Notes: a model not told the origin generated them from the letters alone. 28,159 nt of DNA from a bacterium UBA2219 (GCA_002327765.1 DCUH01000084.1:13148-41306); one strand, 5' to 3'. Shown: positions 1 through 9,043, numbered from the stretch's first letter. Numbers and translations: made by a program.

Positions 1-951
1 GGCACCGACACGGGCGGCTCGATCCGCCAGCCCGCCTCCCTGTGCGGCGTCGTCGGGATGAAGCCGACCTACGGGCGCGTCTCCCGGTACGGGATGATCG
101 CCTTCGCCTCCTCCCTCGACCAGGCCGGGCCGATCACCCGGTCCGTCGCGGACGCCGCCGCGCTGCTCGGGATCATCGCGGGGCACGACCCGCGGGACTC
201 CACCTGCGTCGACGCTCCGGTGCCGGACTACCTCGCCGCCGTGGGGAAGCCCGTGAAGGGGATGCGCATCGGGCTGCCCCGGGAGTATTTCGAGGGCGAG
301 GGGCTCGACCCGGAAGTCAAGGCGGCGGTGGAGCGGGCGCTCGAGTCCCTGACGGACCAGGGCGCGGAGGTGGTGGAGGTGTCACTTCCCCACACCGGGT
401 ATGCCCTTTCGACGTACTACCTTATCGCGCCCTCGGAGGCGTCCTCCAACCTCGCCCGCTACGACGGCGTGCGGTATGGCCACCGGGCGGAAGGGGCCGC
501 GGGCCTCATCGAGATGATGTCGAAGACCCGCGCGGAAGGGTTCGGGGCCGAGGTGAAGCGGCGCGTCATGATCGGCACGTACGCCCTCTCCGCGGGATAT
601 TACGAGGCGTTCTACGGGAAGGCGCAGAAGGTCCGCACGCTCATCCGGCGCGACTTCACGGAGGCCTTCGAAAAGGCCGACGCGCTGCTCACGCCCACCA
701 CCCCCACCCCGGCGTTCCGGATCGGGGAGAAAACGGACGACCCGTTGACGATGTACCTCTCCGACATCTTCACCATACCGTGCAACCTGGCCGGCATCCC
801 CGGGATCTCGGTGCCGTGCGGCTTCTCCGCGGAGGGGCTGCCCGTCGGGGCGCAGCTCCTGGCGGGACCTTTCCGCGAAGAGACGCTGTTCACCGCAGCG
901 GCCGCGATCGAGCGCGCCGTCCCGGCGCCGTCCGCGGCGCGGAACGAATAG
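1..951 (+). CDS. gatA: GatA, subunit A of Asp-tRNA(Asn)/Glu-tRNA(Gln) amidotransferase (5' end missing)
   Basis: The reading frame is open from the first base, so the gene starts outside the window; about 316 C-terminal residues are present. It opens with GTDTGGSIRQPAS, the end of the amidase signature. The serine of the GGSIR segment is the expected nucleophile; the catalytic lysine and cis-serine would lie upstream of the window. The typical GatA continuation MKPTYGRVSRYG and the later GPITRSVADAA follow. In this family GatA releases ammonia from glutamine, and GatB uses it to convert misacylated Glu-tRNA(Gln) or Asp-tRNA(Asn). gatB begins 10 bases after the stop, so the two are surely co-transcribed. 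No gatC is visible; it would be expected upstream. The visible part looks intact. Confidence 0.97.
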   Translation, partial: GTDTGGSIRQPASLCGVVGMKPTYGRVSRYGMIAFASSLDQAGPITRSVADAAALLGIIAGHDPRDSTCVDAPVPDYLAAVGKPVKGMRIGLPREYFEGEGLDPEVKAAVERALESLTDQGAEVVEVSLPHTGYALSTYYLIAPSEASSNLARYDGVRYGHRAEGAAGLIEMMSKTRAEGFGAEVKRRVMIGTYALSAGYYEAFYGKAQKVRTLIRRDFTEAFEKADALLTPTTPTPAFRIGEKTDDPLTMYLSDIFTIPCNLAGIPGISVPCGFSAEGLPVGAQLLAGPFREETLFTAAAAIERAVPAPSAARNE

Positions 952-961
952 GCGGGCGGCC

Positions 962-2377
962 ATGGAATTCGAAGCGGTCATCGGCCTCGAGGTCCACGCC
1001 CAGCTGAAGACGGAGAGCAAGATTTTCTGCGCCTGCTCCGCGAAGTTCGGCGCCGATCCCAACGAGAACACCTGCCCCGTCTGCACCGGCATGCCGGGGG
1101 TGCTCCCCGTCCTGAACCGGAAGGCGGTGGAGTACACCATCCGGACGGCGCTGGCCACCTCGTGCGAGGTGCAGCGCAAAAGCGTCTTCGCCCGGAAGAA
1201 CTACTTCTACCCCGACCTGCCGAAGGCGTACCAGATCTCCCAGTACGAGCTGCCGATCGCGCTGGGCGGCCACATCGACATCGAGGCCGACGGCGGGACG
1301 AAACGGATCGGGATCACCCGGATCCACATGGAGGAGGACGCGGGAAAGCTGGTCCACGAGGGGGAGTTCGCCGGGGCGCAGGCCTCGCTGGCCGACCTGA
1401 ACCGCTGCTCCGTGCCGCTCATGGAGATCGTCTCCGAGCCCGACATGCGCACGCCGGAGGAAGCCGGCGCCTACCTGCGCCGCCTCCATGACGTCCTCGT
1501 CTACCTCGAGGTGTGCGACGGGAACATGGAAGAGGGGTCGTTCCGCTGCGACGCCAACGTCTCGGTCCGCCCGAAGGGGCAAAAGGAGTTCGGGACGAAG
1601 GCGGAGCTCAAGAACATGAACTCCTTCCGCAACGTGGAGAAGGCGCTCGAGTACGAGATCCGTCGCCAGGTCGAGACGATCGAGGACGGCGGGCGCGTGG
1701 TGCAGGAGACGCGCCTGTGGGACGCCAACGCCGGGGTGACCGTGTCGATGCGCCGGAAGGAGGAGGCGCACGACTACCGGTATTTCCCGGACCCGGACCT
1801 GCTTCCGCTGGTGGTGGAGGACTCGTGGGTCGAGGAGCTCCGCGGCACGATCCCCGAGCTGCCGGGCGAGAAGGTCGCCCGCCTCGAGCGCGAGTACGGC
1901 CTCCCGAAATACGACGCCGGGATCCTGGCCTCGTCGAGGGCGCTGGCCGACTTCTTCGAGGCGTCCGCCGCGATCTTCAAGGGCGCTCCGAAGACGACCG
2001 CGAACGAGTGCGTCCACTGGAAGGACGCGATCCTGGCCGGGAAGCTCACGCCGGAGACGATCGCGCACGCGGTGGAGGACCGGGAAAACGGGACGATCTC
2101 CGCGACGGCCTCCAAGAAGCTGGTCGAGGCCGTCCTCGATACGGGGAAGCCGTTCCGCCGGCTGCGCGACGAGAAGGGGCTCACGCAGGTCTCCGACGCC
2201 TCGGCGCTCGACGCCGTCGTGGACAAGGTCCTCGCGGCCAGCCCGAAGGAGGTCGAAAGCTACCGGGGCGGCAAGACGGGGCTGCTCTCGTTCTTCGTCG
2301 GGCAGGTGATGAAGGAGAGCCGCGGGAAGGCCAACCCGAAGATCGTGCAAGAGGTCCTGAAGAAGAAGCTGGGGTGA
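962..2377 (+). CDS. gatB: GatB, subunit B of Asp-tRNA(Asn)/Glu-tRNA(Gln) amidotransferase
   Basis: The 471-residue protein has the normal GatB length. It begins EFEAVIGLEVHAQLKT, the family's N-terminal signature, and contains the PGVLPVLN segment, the DLNRCSVPLMEIVSEPD segment and the C-terminal helical YqeY-like tail ending in KIVQEVLKKKLG. GatB binds the misacylated tRNA, activates the side-chain carboxylate with ATP and accepts ammonia tunnelled from GatA. CACS near residues 22-25 and CPVCTG shortly after are the cysteine pairs of the zinc site found in many GatB proteins. The ATG at 962 follows a GGCGGGCGG stretch that can serve as ribosome binding site. It sits between gatA (10-base gap) and mtnA (10-base gap), in one transcription unit. 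Confidence 0.98.
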   Translation: MEFEAVIGLEVHAQLKTESKIFCACSAKFGADPNENTCPVCTGMPGVLPVLNRKAVEYTIRTALATSCEVQRKSVFARKNYFYPDLPKAYQISQYELPIALGGHIDIEADGGTKRIGITRIHMEEDAGKLVHEGEFAGAQASLADLNRCSVPLMEIVSEPDMRTPEEAGAYLRRLHDVLVYLEVCDGNMEEGSFRCDANVSVRPKGQKEFGTKAELKNMNSFRNVEKALEYEIRRQVETIEDGGRVVQETRLWDANAGVTVSMRRKEEAHDYRYFPDPDLLPLVVEDSWVEELRGTIPELPGEKVARLEREYGLPKYDAGILASSRALADFFEASAAIFKGAPKTTANECVHWKDAILAGKLTPETIAHAVEDRENGTISATASKKLVEAVLDTGKPFRRLRDEKGLTQVSDASALDAVVDKVLAASPKEVESYRGGKTGLLSFFVGQVMKESRGKANPKIVQEVLKKKLG

Positions 2378-2387
2378 CGGCCGCCCG

Positions 2388-3428
2388 ATGAACGGATCCT
2401 TCGAAACGATGCGATGGGAGGGGAACGCCCTCCTGCTCCTGGACCAGCGGGTTCTCCCCGCGGCGGAGAGGATGCGCCGCTATGCGGGCGCGGACGGGGT
2501 GGCGGACGCCATCCGGACCATGGTGGTCCGCGGTGCTCCCGCGATCGGCGTGGCCGCGGCGTTCGGCCTGGTCCTGGCCGTCCGGGCCGCCCGGAGGAAG
2601 GGGGGTCCGTGGCGCCCCTCATTCGAGGAGGCGGCGGCCCTGCTGGCCGGGACGCGCCCCACCGCGGTGAACCTCTTCTGGGCCATCGGGCGGATGCGGA
2701 AGGCGGCCGCGGCGCTTCCGGACGGCGACCCGGCCGGGGCCCTCGCCCGCCTCGAGCGGGAGGCGGTCGCGATCTTCGACGAGGACGTCGCCGCGAACCG
2801 GTCGATGGGGGCGCACGGCGCGAAACTGCTGCCGCCGAAGGGGAACGTGCTGACCCATTGCAACGCCGGGGCGCTGGCCACGGCGGGATACGGCACGGCG
2901 CTGGGCGTGATCCGCGCGGCGGTCTCGGCGGGACGGAAGATCCACGTGTACGTGGACGAGACGCGCCCGTTCCTGCAGGGGGCGCGTCTCACGGCGTGGG
3001 AGCTCATGAAGGACCGGATCCCCTGCACCCTGATCACGGACAACATGTCGGCCTCGCTCTTCGCCGCGGGCCGGATCGACGCCGTCGTCGTGGGGGCGGA
3101 CCGGATCGCCGCGAACGGGGACGTGGCGAACAAGGTCGGAACGTACGGCGTCGCGGTGCTGGCCAGGGTCCACAAGGTGCCTTTCTACGTGGCCGCCCCG
3201 CTGTCGACGATCGATCCCGCGCTGCGGACCGGCGCCTCGATCCCGATCGAGGAGCGCGACCCGTCCGAGGTGACGCACCTGGCGGGCAGGCGCGTGGCGC
3301 CCGCCGGCGTCGCCGTCTTCAACCCCGCGTTCGACGTGACCCCGGCCCGGTACGTGACCGCCATCGTGACCGAGAAAGGGGTCCTCGAACCGCCGTACCC
3401 CGGCTCCATCCGGAAACTGCTGCGTTGA
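2388..3428 (+). CDS. mtnA: S-methyl-5-thioribose-1-phosphate isomerase
   Basis: This 346-residue protein belongs to the MtnA/eIF2B-alpha-like isomerase family, which converts 5-methylthioribose-1-phosphate to the ribulose form in methionine salvage. Visible hallmarks are RGAPAIGVAAAFG (residues 48-60), THCNAGALAT with the expected catalytic cysteine at 158, the DNMSASLF segment near 218, and VVVGADRIAANGD with the expected catalytic aspartate at 238. NKVGTYG completes the family signature. The ATG lies 10 bases after the gatB stop. Its TGA overlaps the TTG start of glnE, so translation of the two is probably coupled. No other methionine-salvage gene is visible, so its substrate must be handled by genes elsewhere. 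Confidence 0.97.
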   Translation: MNGSFETMRWEGNALLLLDQRVLPAAERMRRYAGADGVADAIRTMVVRGAPAIGVAAAFGLVLAVRAARRKGGPWRPSFEEAAALLAGTRPTAVNLFWAIGRMRKAAAALPDGDPAGALARLEREAVAIFDEDVAANRSMGAHGAKLLPPKGNVLTHCNAGALATAGYGTALGVIRAAVSAGRKIHVYVDETRPFLQGARLTAWELMKDRIPCTLITDNMSASLFAAGRIDAVVVGADRIAANGDVANKVGTYGVAVLARVHKVPFYVAAPLSTIDPALRTGASIPIEERDPSEVTHLAGRRVAPAGVAVFNPAFDVTPARYVTAIVTEKGVLEPPYPGSIRKLLR

Positions 3429-6400
3429 GCTCGATCCTCGAGCGCCTGCGCGATATCGGGGTGCTCGATACCGGGCGATGCCTGGCGCTGCTCTCCGAGC
3501 TCTTCCGCCCTTCCCCGCAGGAGCACGAATGCCTGGAGTCGGCGCTGCGCGCCGCGGCCCGGGCGGCCGACCCGGACCTTTTCTTCCTGAATCTCTCCCG
3601 GTGGGGCGACTCCCTTCCCGCCGACGGGCTCATGGACGCCCTCCGGGACGACCGGCTGCAGCCGCTGATCGGCGCGCTGCTCGGAGGGTCGGAGTTCCTC
3701 CCCCAGCAGGTCGCCCGCCGCCCGGAGATCTTCGATGCGCTCTTCCTCGGGGGAGGGGCGCTTTCTCGTCCCGCCCCCGGGGCGATCGCCGCGGAGGCGC
3801 TGGAGGCGGCGGACCGTTGCGGGACGGAGGAGGAGGTGAAGCGTGCGCTGCGCTTGCTGAAGCACCGGGAGATGACCCGTATCGCGGCGCGCGACCTGGC
3901 GGGGCTCTCCCCGCTTTCCGAGGTGACGGAGGAGCTGTCGGCGCTGGCCTCGGCGGCGCTCGACGCGGCGGTCCGGTTCGCGCGCAGGGCGATCTCCGCG
4001 AAGGCCGGGGAGGCGACGGCGGTCCTCCCGGACGGGACGCGCCGGCCGTGCCGGTTCGTCGTCCTGGGGATGGGGAAGCTGGGCGGTCTGGAGCTCAACT
4101 TCAGCTCCGACGTCGATCTGATCTACATCTACGAAACCGACGGGGGGGAGGTCGAGGGGGGGCCGCAGCCGCTTTCCCTGCACCAGTATTTCGTCCGGCT
4201 GGGGGAGGCGGTCACGCGGATCATCTCCGAGGCGACGGAGGACGGGTTCGTCTTCCGCGTGGACCTTCGGCTGCGCCCGGAGGGGACGCGCGGGGAGCTG
4301 GTCGTCTCGCAGCGCGCCGCGGAGATCTACTACGAGTCGTGGGGGCAGACCTGGGAGCGGGCGGCGCTCATCAAGGCGAGGCCCGTCGCCGGGGACCTGT
4401 CGCTGGGCGACGAGTTCCTGAAAAGCCTCGTCCCGTTCGTCTTCCGCAAGTACATGGACTTCACCTCGATCGAGGAGATCAAGGGGATGAAGGACCGGAT
4501 CAACCAGGCGGCGGTGCGCGGGCGGAGGGGGGAGCGCGACCTGAAGCTGGGCGCGGGCGGGATCCGGGAGATCGAGTTCTTCGTCGCGGCGCACCAGCTC
4601 ATCTACGGCGGGAAGGAGCCGACGCTTCGGCTCCGGGGGACGGTGGAGGCGCTGGCGGCCCTCGCGCGGCTGCGGATCGTCACGGAAGCCGAGCAGGAGG
4701 CGCTGGCCGAGTCGTACGTGTTCCTGCGACGGCTGGAGCACCGGATCCAGGTGCACCGGGAGCGCCAGACGCACGTCCTTCCGCAGGGGGAGGACGACCG
4801 CCGGCGGCTGGCCGGGGCGATGGGCCTCGCGGACCCGCAGGCGCTGCTCGCCGCGCTGGACAGGAACGGCGCGGCCGTCCGCAGGATCTACAACCGCCTC
4901 TTCGGGGAGGAGCGCGGGGCGGCGCCGTCCGGGATCCCCCCGGACGTCCAGGCGCTTTTCCTGCCCGGGCCGATGCCGACGGACGCGTCGGAGCGTCTGT
5001 CGCGCCTGGGATTCCGGGACGCGGATACGGCGCGGAGGAACCTGGAGGTCCTGCGGGACGGCCCCCCGCACGCGCGGATCTCGACGCGGGCGCGCCAGTA
5101 CCTCAACCAGATCGCCCCGGAGGCGCTCCACCGCGCCGCGAAGAGCCCCGATCCCGACATGGCGCTGGTCCATCTCGAGCGGTTCCTGACGGCCGTCGGC
5201 GCGCGCACCATGTTCTACGCGCTGCTGTTCGAGAAGCCGAAGGTGCTGGAGGCGCTCGTGCGCATCTTCGGCAGCAGCCGCTACCTCTCGGGCATTCTCC
5301 TTCTGCACCCGGAGCTCCTCGACACGTTCCTGCGGAACGACCTGTCCGTGCTGTTCAAGCCGAAAACCGAGCTGCGGATGCAGCTCGGGGCCGACCTCGA
5401 CGCGTGCGATGGCTTCGAGGCGGAGCTCGACGCGCTCCGGCGCTTCAAGAACATGGAGACGCTGCGGATCGGCATCCACGACATGGGGGGAGGGCTTTCC
5501 ATCGAGGAGGGGATGGTCCAGCTGTCCGCGCTCGCGGAGGTCCTGCTGGGCCGCGCCCTGGCCCTCGCGCGCAGGGAGGTGCGCCGCCGCTTCGGCGTGC
5601 CGGTCGAGGCCGCGACCGGGCGGGAAGCGCAGTTCTCCGTGATGGGGATGGGGAAGCTGGGCGCGGAGGAGCTTTCCTACCACAGCGACCTCGACATCAT
5701 CTTCATCTACTCCGGGGCCGGGGAAAGCGCCAGGATCACGAACCACGAGTATTTCGCGAAGGTAGCCCAGCGCCTGATCTCCATCCTCACCACCGTGACG
5801 CGCGAGGGGTACGTCTACCGGCTCGACACGAGGCTGCGCCCTTCCGGCAACGCGGGCCCGCTGGTTTCCTCGCTGGAGGCCTTCCAGCGGTACCACGAAG
5901 GCGCCGCGCAGCTCTGGGAGCGGCAGGCGCTCCTGCGGTGCCGCTTCGTCGGGGGCGACCGGGAGCTCGGGAAGAGGGCGGAGGAGACGTCGAAGGGCTT
6001 CATCTTCGGGCGGCCCCTCCCCCCGAACGCGGCGGAGGAGATCCACCGGCTGCGGATGCGCATGGAGGTCGAGCTGGGGAGGGAGAGCGAGGACCGGCTG
6101 AACCTGAAGGTGGGGCGCGGCGGCGTCGTCGACGTGGAGTTCGCCGTGCAGTACCTGCAGCTTCTCCACGGCGGCTCCATGCCCGCCCTGAGGGCGCGGG
6201 GGACGCTGCGGGCCCTCTACGAGCTGCAGCGCGCGGGGATCGTCTCGCTGGACCAGTACAAGGTGCTGGACGGGGGATACCGGTTCTTAAGGTCGCTGGA
6301 CGTGCGCCTGCGCCTTTCGCAGGACTCCTCGATCGACCAGTTCGACCCGAACGTCCTCGAGCCGGAAACGGTCGGGCGGTACCGGAAGGAGACGGGGAAG

Positions 6401-6442
6401 ATAAGGAAGGTCTACCTGGAACTGCTGGGGCTTCCGGGGTAG
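3425..6442 (+). CDS. glnE: Bifunctional glutamine synthetase adenylyltransferase/adenylyl-removing enzyme
   Basis: About 1005 residues, slightly long for GlnE. The enzyme attaches AMP to glutamine synthetase, or removes it by phosphorolysis, in response to PII and glutamine. Two nucleotidyltransferase domains are visible. The first has LGMGKLGGLELNFSSDVDL near residues 214-232 with metal-binding D229 and D231. The second has MGMGKLGAEELSYHSDLDI near 740-758 with D755 and D757. Each is followed by the typical DLRLRPEG or DTRLRPSG segment and by a GRGG/GAGG-I-x-[ED]-x-EF segment. I chose the TTG at 3425, which overlaps the mtnA stop (TTGA), because the frame before it runs inside mtnA and gives non-family sequence. 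Both active sites look complete, so regulation of nitrogen assimilation by adenylylation is expected. Confidence 0.96.
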   Translation: MSSILERLRDIGVLDTGRCLALLSELFRPSPQEHECLESALRAAARAADPDLFFLNLSRWGDSLPADGLMDALRDDRLQPLIGALLGGSEFLPQQVARRPEIFDALFLGGGALSRPAPGAIAAEALEAADRCGTEEEVKRALRLLKHREMTRIAARDLAGLSPLSEVTEELSALASAALDAAVRFARRAISAKAGEATAVLPDGTRRPCRFVVLGMGKLGGLELNFSSDVDLIYIYETDGGEVEGGPQPLSLHQYFVRLGEAVTRIISEATEDGFVFRVDLRLRPEGTRGELVVSQRAAEIYYESWGQTWERAALIKARPVAGDLSLGDEFLKSLVPFVFRKYMDFTSIEEIKGMKDRINQAAVRGRRGERDLKLGAGGIREIEFFVAAHQLIYGGKEPTLRLRGTVEALAALARLRIVTEAEQEALAESYVFLRRLEHRIQVHRERQTHVLPQGEDDRRRLAGAMGLADPQALLAALDRNGAAVRRIYNRLFGEERGAAPSGIPPDVQALFLPGPMPTDASERLSRLGFRDADTARRNLEVLRDGPPHARISTRARQYLNQIAPEALHRAAKSPDPDMALVHLERFLTAVGARTMFYALLFEKPKVLEALVRIFGSSRYLSGILLLHPELLDTFLRNDLSVLFKPKTELRMQLGADLDACDGFEAELDALRRFKNMETLRIGIHDMGGGLSIEEGMVQLSALAEVLLGRALALARREVRRRFGVPVEAATGREAQFSVMGMGKLGAEELSYHSDLDIIFIYSGAGESARITNHEYFAKVAQRLISILTTVTREGYVYRLDTRLRPSGNAGPLVSSLEAFQRYHEGAAQLWERQALLRCRFVGGDRELGKRAEETSKGFIFGRPLPPNAAEEIHRLRMRMEVELGRESEDRLNLKVGRGGVVDVEFAVQYLQLLHGGSMPALRARGTLRALYELQRAGIVSLDQYKVLDGGYRFLRSLDVRLRLSQDSSIDQFDPNVLEPETVGRYRKETGKIRKVYLELLGLPG

Positions 6443-6462
6443 CCCCCGGGGAACGGGTTTTT
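6434..6462 (+). terminator. Possible weak intrinsic terminator after glnE
   Basis: Two mutually exclusive hairpins cover the glnE stop. One pairs CCGGGG (6434-6439) with CCCCGG (6444-6449). The other pairs CCCG (6445-6448) with CGGG (6454-6457) and is followed directly by five T (6458-6462). The second has the shape of a short intrinsic terminator, but its stem is only four pairs. The site lies between convergent genes, where a terminator is expected. Confidence 0.35.
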
Positions 6463-6668
6463 CAGCCGATCTCGTCGTCCGGGAAGTCGAACGTCGGCAG
6501 CCGCCGGATCCACTCGGCCACGACGGCCTGGACCGGACTCGCGGGATTTCCTTCGGTTTCCACCGAGAGCACCGCGTTGCGCAGCTCGGTCAGCAGGTGG
6601 GTGTTGAACCCTCCCACGTCTTCCCAGCTGGCGTCCGGATCGCCCTCTTTGTCGTAGAAATGCGCCAT
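6462..6668 (-). CDS. Small conserved-looking protein of unknown function (68 aa)
   Basis: I do not recognise this family. The protein is short, soluble and acidic (MAHFYDKEGDPDASWEDVG at the start, ending FDFPDDEIG) and has no membrane segment, signal peptide or cysteine. I place the start at the ATG at 6668, which has AGAGG five bases upstream, rather than at the in-frame GTG at 6674 that overlaps that site. It is the last gene of the ilvE-queE-queC-polyferredoxin unit and starts 43 bases after the polyferredoxin stop. The sequence GTATATATC in that gap could be a weak -10 element giving it its own promoter. The good ribosome binding site and tight placement support a real gene; its role is unknown. 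Confidence 0.7.
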   Translation of the reverse strand: MAHFYDKEGDPDASWEDVGGFNTHLLTELRNAVLSVETEGNPASPVQAVVAEWIRRLPTFDFPDDEIG

Positions 6669-6711
6669 TTCCACCTCTTGAAGATATATACGGAACGGCG
6701 ACGGGAAAGAT

Positions 6712-8322
6712 TCAGATCTTTTTTCCCGCCGCCCGCTTCGGGACTAAGACTGTAGCGGCGTAGGGCACCGGTGTCAATAGCCGGTTGTCGGGGTTGCGGC
6801 TCTCGCCCACGGAAGTGACCCGGATGCCCGCAAGGTCCGTCACGGGGCACTTATACTCGCAGATGCCGCAGCCGATGCACAGCTCCGTCTCCACGACCGG
6901 GACCCGTACCGGGACGCCGCCTTTCCCCGGCAGCGAACGGAAGACGATCGCCTTCTTCGGCGTCGGGCAATGCTCCTCGCAGACGATGCATGGCGTTCCC
7001 TGTGCGAACGGGATACAGCGCGACGGGTCGACGAACGCCAGCCCGATGACGGTCTTGCGCTTCTCTTCGGTGGAGAGCGGGCGGATGGCGAAGGTGGGGC
7101 AGACCTGGCCGCACAGGGTGCAGTTGTATTCGCAGTAGCCGATCTTGGAGACGAGCACCGGGGTCCAGATCCCCTCGACGCCCGCCTCGAGCAGGGTGGG
7201 CTGGAGCCCCCCGGTGATGCACACCTTCATGCATTCCCCGCAGCGGACGCAGCGCGACAGGAATTCGTCTTCCCTCGCGGAACCCGGCGGCCGCACGAGG
7301 GACGGCACGGGAACCGCCGACGTCGGGGTGGCTTTCAGAACAAGAGCGGAGCCCGCGCCGAAGGAGAGCGCTGCCAGCATCGACCGGCGCCGGACGTCCA
7401 CCCGGTCCGCCGTGCCGCGGGCGATCGAGAACTTCCAGGAGAGCGCGTCTTCCGGGCAGGCCGCCGTGCAGTTGAAGCAGGTCACGCATTCCGAGGGGGA
7501 CCAGCTTCCCCCGAGATGCGGGTTGGCGCCCCCCGCGCAGGCGTCGCGGCATTTCATGCAGCGCGTGCACCGGTCGTTCATCGACAGGCGGAGGAGCCCG
7601 GCCCGGGAAAGCAGCGCCAGGAGCGCCCCCAGCGGGCAGACGAAGCGACAGAAGAAACGGGTACGGTGCCGGTTCAGCGCCAGCGCCCCCAGGAAGAGGA
7701 GGAAGAAGAGGAACGCCTGCCCGTACCGCGACAGGTGGAACGGGAGGAAATGGGCCTGGAGGAAGGTGTACGCGCCGTCGAAGACGTCGGACACGGGACG
7801 GGAGGGCAGGGCGTACCCCCATTCGAGGAAGGCGCGCAAGCCCGCGTTGACCGCCGGCAGGATCGACAGCGAGAGCGAGCGGATCAGGAAGGAGATCGGG
7901 TCGAGGATCCCCGCCGCCTGGAGCCCGAGGAGGGCGGCGCCGGCGAAGAACAGGAGCACGAGGTATTTCCATCGGCTGCCCGCGGTCTTCGCGCCCCGCT
8001 CGGGGGAGGCCGGTTTCCCGGCGTAGCTTGCGGCGTGGTGCAGCGTGCCGAAGGGGCAGAGCCACCCGCAGAAGGCGCGCCCGAACAGCAGCGTGACCGG
8101 GACGAAGACGAGCGCCAGGAAGAGCGCTGCGGGGACCTTGTGCGCCGAGAGGAGCGACGTGGCGAGGACGAGGAGGTCGGCGTCCAGGAACACCTTCACC
8201 GGGTACGCCAGCTCGTCGCTGCCGCCGTAGTCGGTCTTGACCAGGAGGACGAGGAACAGGGAGAGGAACGCCGCCTGGGAGATCCGCCGGGCGGTCCGCT
8301 TGACGTCGATGGCGCGGCGCAT
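6712..8322 (-). CDS. Membrane polyferredoxin, NapH-like and NapG-like halves fused
   Basis: 536 residues in two parts. Residues 1 to about 300 resemble NapH/NosR-type proteins. They have several membrane helices (about 14-31, 62-82, 117-140, 203-217), two CxxxCP cysteine motifs typical of this family (CGWLCPFG near 85, CRFVCPLG near 225), then two 4Fe-4S clusters (CTRCMKCRDAC near 252, CVTCFNCTAACP near 279). Residues 311-336 hold an internal twin-arginine-like segment, RRRSMLAALSFGAG, followed by a NapG/MauM-like ferredoxin part with clusters near 358, 397-408, 436-452 and 482-492. Such proteins pass electrons from quinol to periplasmic or membrane partners; no nitrate reductase or other partner gene is nearby. 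It follows queC by 15 bases. The electron-transfer role is secure from the motifs; the partner is unknown. Confidence 0.9.
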   Translation of the reverse strand: MRRAIDVKRTARRISQAAFLSLFLVLLVKTDYGGSDELAYPVKVFLDADLLVLATSLLSAHKVPAALFLALVFVPVTLLFGRAFCGWLCPFGTLHHAASYAGKPASPERGAKTAGSRWKYLVLLFFAGAALLGLQAAGILDPISFLIRSLSLSILPAVNAGLRAFLEWGYALPSRPVSDVFDGAYTFLQAHFLPFHLSRYGQAFLFFLLFLGALALNRHRTRFFCRFVCPLGALLALLSRAGLLRLSMNDRCTRCMKCRDACAGGANPHLGGSWSPSECVTCFNCTAACPEDALSWKFSIARGTADRVDVRRRSMLAALSFGAGSALVLKATPTSAVPVPSLVRPPGSAREDEFLSRCVRCGECMKVCITGGLQPTLLEAGVEGIWTPVLVSKIGYCEYNCTLCGQVCPTFAIRPLSTEEKRKTVIGLAFVDPSRCIPFAQGTPCIVCEEHCPTPKKAIVFRSLPGKGGVPVRVPVVETELCIGCGICEYKCPVTDLAGIRVTSVGESRNPDNRLLTPVPYAATVLVPKRAAGKKI

Positions 8323-8337
8323 CGCGGGCCGTCCCCC

Positions 8338-9039
8338 CTATCCGCCGTTCGGCCGGGACGCGTACTGGAGGGGGTCGACCGCGTCCGCTTCCGCGAACGC
8401 GCGCAGCCGCAGGGCGCACGAGTCGCACAGGCCGCACGCCTTTTCCTCTTCCCGGTAGCACGACCAGGAATGCTCGAAGGGGACGCCCATGGACACCCCC
8501 ATACGGACGATGTCCTTCTTCTTGAGCCCGATGAACGGCGCCTTGACCGTGATCCCGCCGCCTTCCCTCGTCCCGCGGCGTATCGTCTCGTTCATGGCCT
8601 CGTAGAACTCCGGCCGGCAGTCGGGGTAGCCGGAGGAGTCGGCCTCCACGGCCCCGATGTAGATGTTCCTCGCCCCGATGACCTCGGCCCACGAAACGGC
8701 GATGGCCACGAGGTGCGCGTTGCGGAAGGGGACGTAGGTGACGGGGACCTCACTGCGCCCCAGGTCGGCCGCCGGGACGTCGATCGATGCGTCGGTCAGC
8801 GCGCTCCCCCCGATGGCCTTGAGGTACCCGATGTCCGCGACGAGGCGGCGCGACTCGGGGACCTCGAGGTATTCCGCGATGGCGCGAAAGCAGGCCAGTT
8901 CCCGGCTTTCCGTGCGCTGCCCGTAATTGACGTGGAGAAGGGACAGCTCCGACTCGCGGCGGCAGAAGGCGGCCATCACGAGGCTGTCCATGCCGCCGCT
9001 GACCAGCGCGATCCCCGGCGGCTTCCCGCGGTCGCCCAC
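8338..9039 (-). CDS. queC: 7-cyano-7-deazaguanine synthase (preQ0 synthase)
   Basis: QueC converts 7-carboxy-7-deazaguanine to preQ0 with ATP and ammonia in queuosine biosynthesis. The 233-residue protein has the N-type ATP pyrophosphatase loop SGGMDS (residues 14-19), VNYGQR, the VPFRNAHLV segment and a C-terminal zinc site CYREEEKACGLCDSC with four cysteines (spacing x7, x2, x2). The start is the GTG at 9039, four bases after the queE stop, with GGGG at a usable distance; a GTG at 9054 overlapping queE is possible. It forms a pair with queE, the enzyme that makes its substrate. Both zinc and nucleotide sites look complete. Confidence 0.96.
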   Translation of the reverse strand: MGDRGKPPGIALVSGGMDSLVMAAFCRRESELSLLHVNYGQRTESRELACFRAIAEYLEVPESRRLVADIGYLKAIGGSALTDASIDVPAADLGRSEVPVTYVPFRNAHLVAIAVSWAEVIGARNIYIGAVEADSSGYPDCRPEFYEAMNETIRRGTREGGGITVKAPFIGLKKKDIVRMGVSMGVPFEHSWSCYREEEKACGLCDSCALRLRAFAEADAVDPLQYASRPNGG

Positions 9040-9043
9040 GCGC

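Noticed and set aside
2414..3424. Upstream extension of the glnE frame inside mtnA
   Set aside because: The extension translates to low-complexity G/R/P-rich sequence; the mtnA frame is clearly the real one.
3185..6169. Very long open frame on the minus strand opposite glnE (and similar ones at 890-2350, 6970-9249, 17389-19296)
   Set aside because: Such frames arise in GC-rich DNA opposite real genes. Their translations are rich in R, P, H and Q without domains, and the opposite strand carries recognised families.
6462..6480. Programmed frameshift or overlap between glnE and the small minus-strand gene
   Set aside because: The two coding ends are 19 bases apart and both end naturally.
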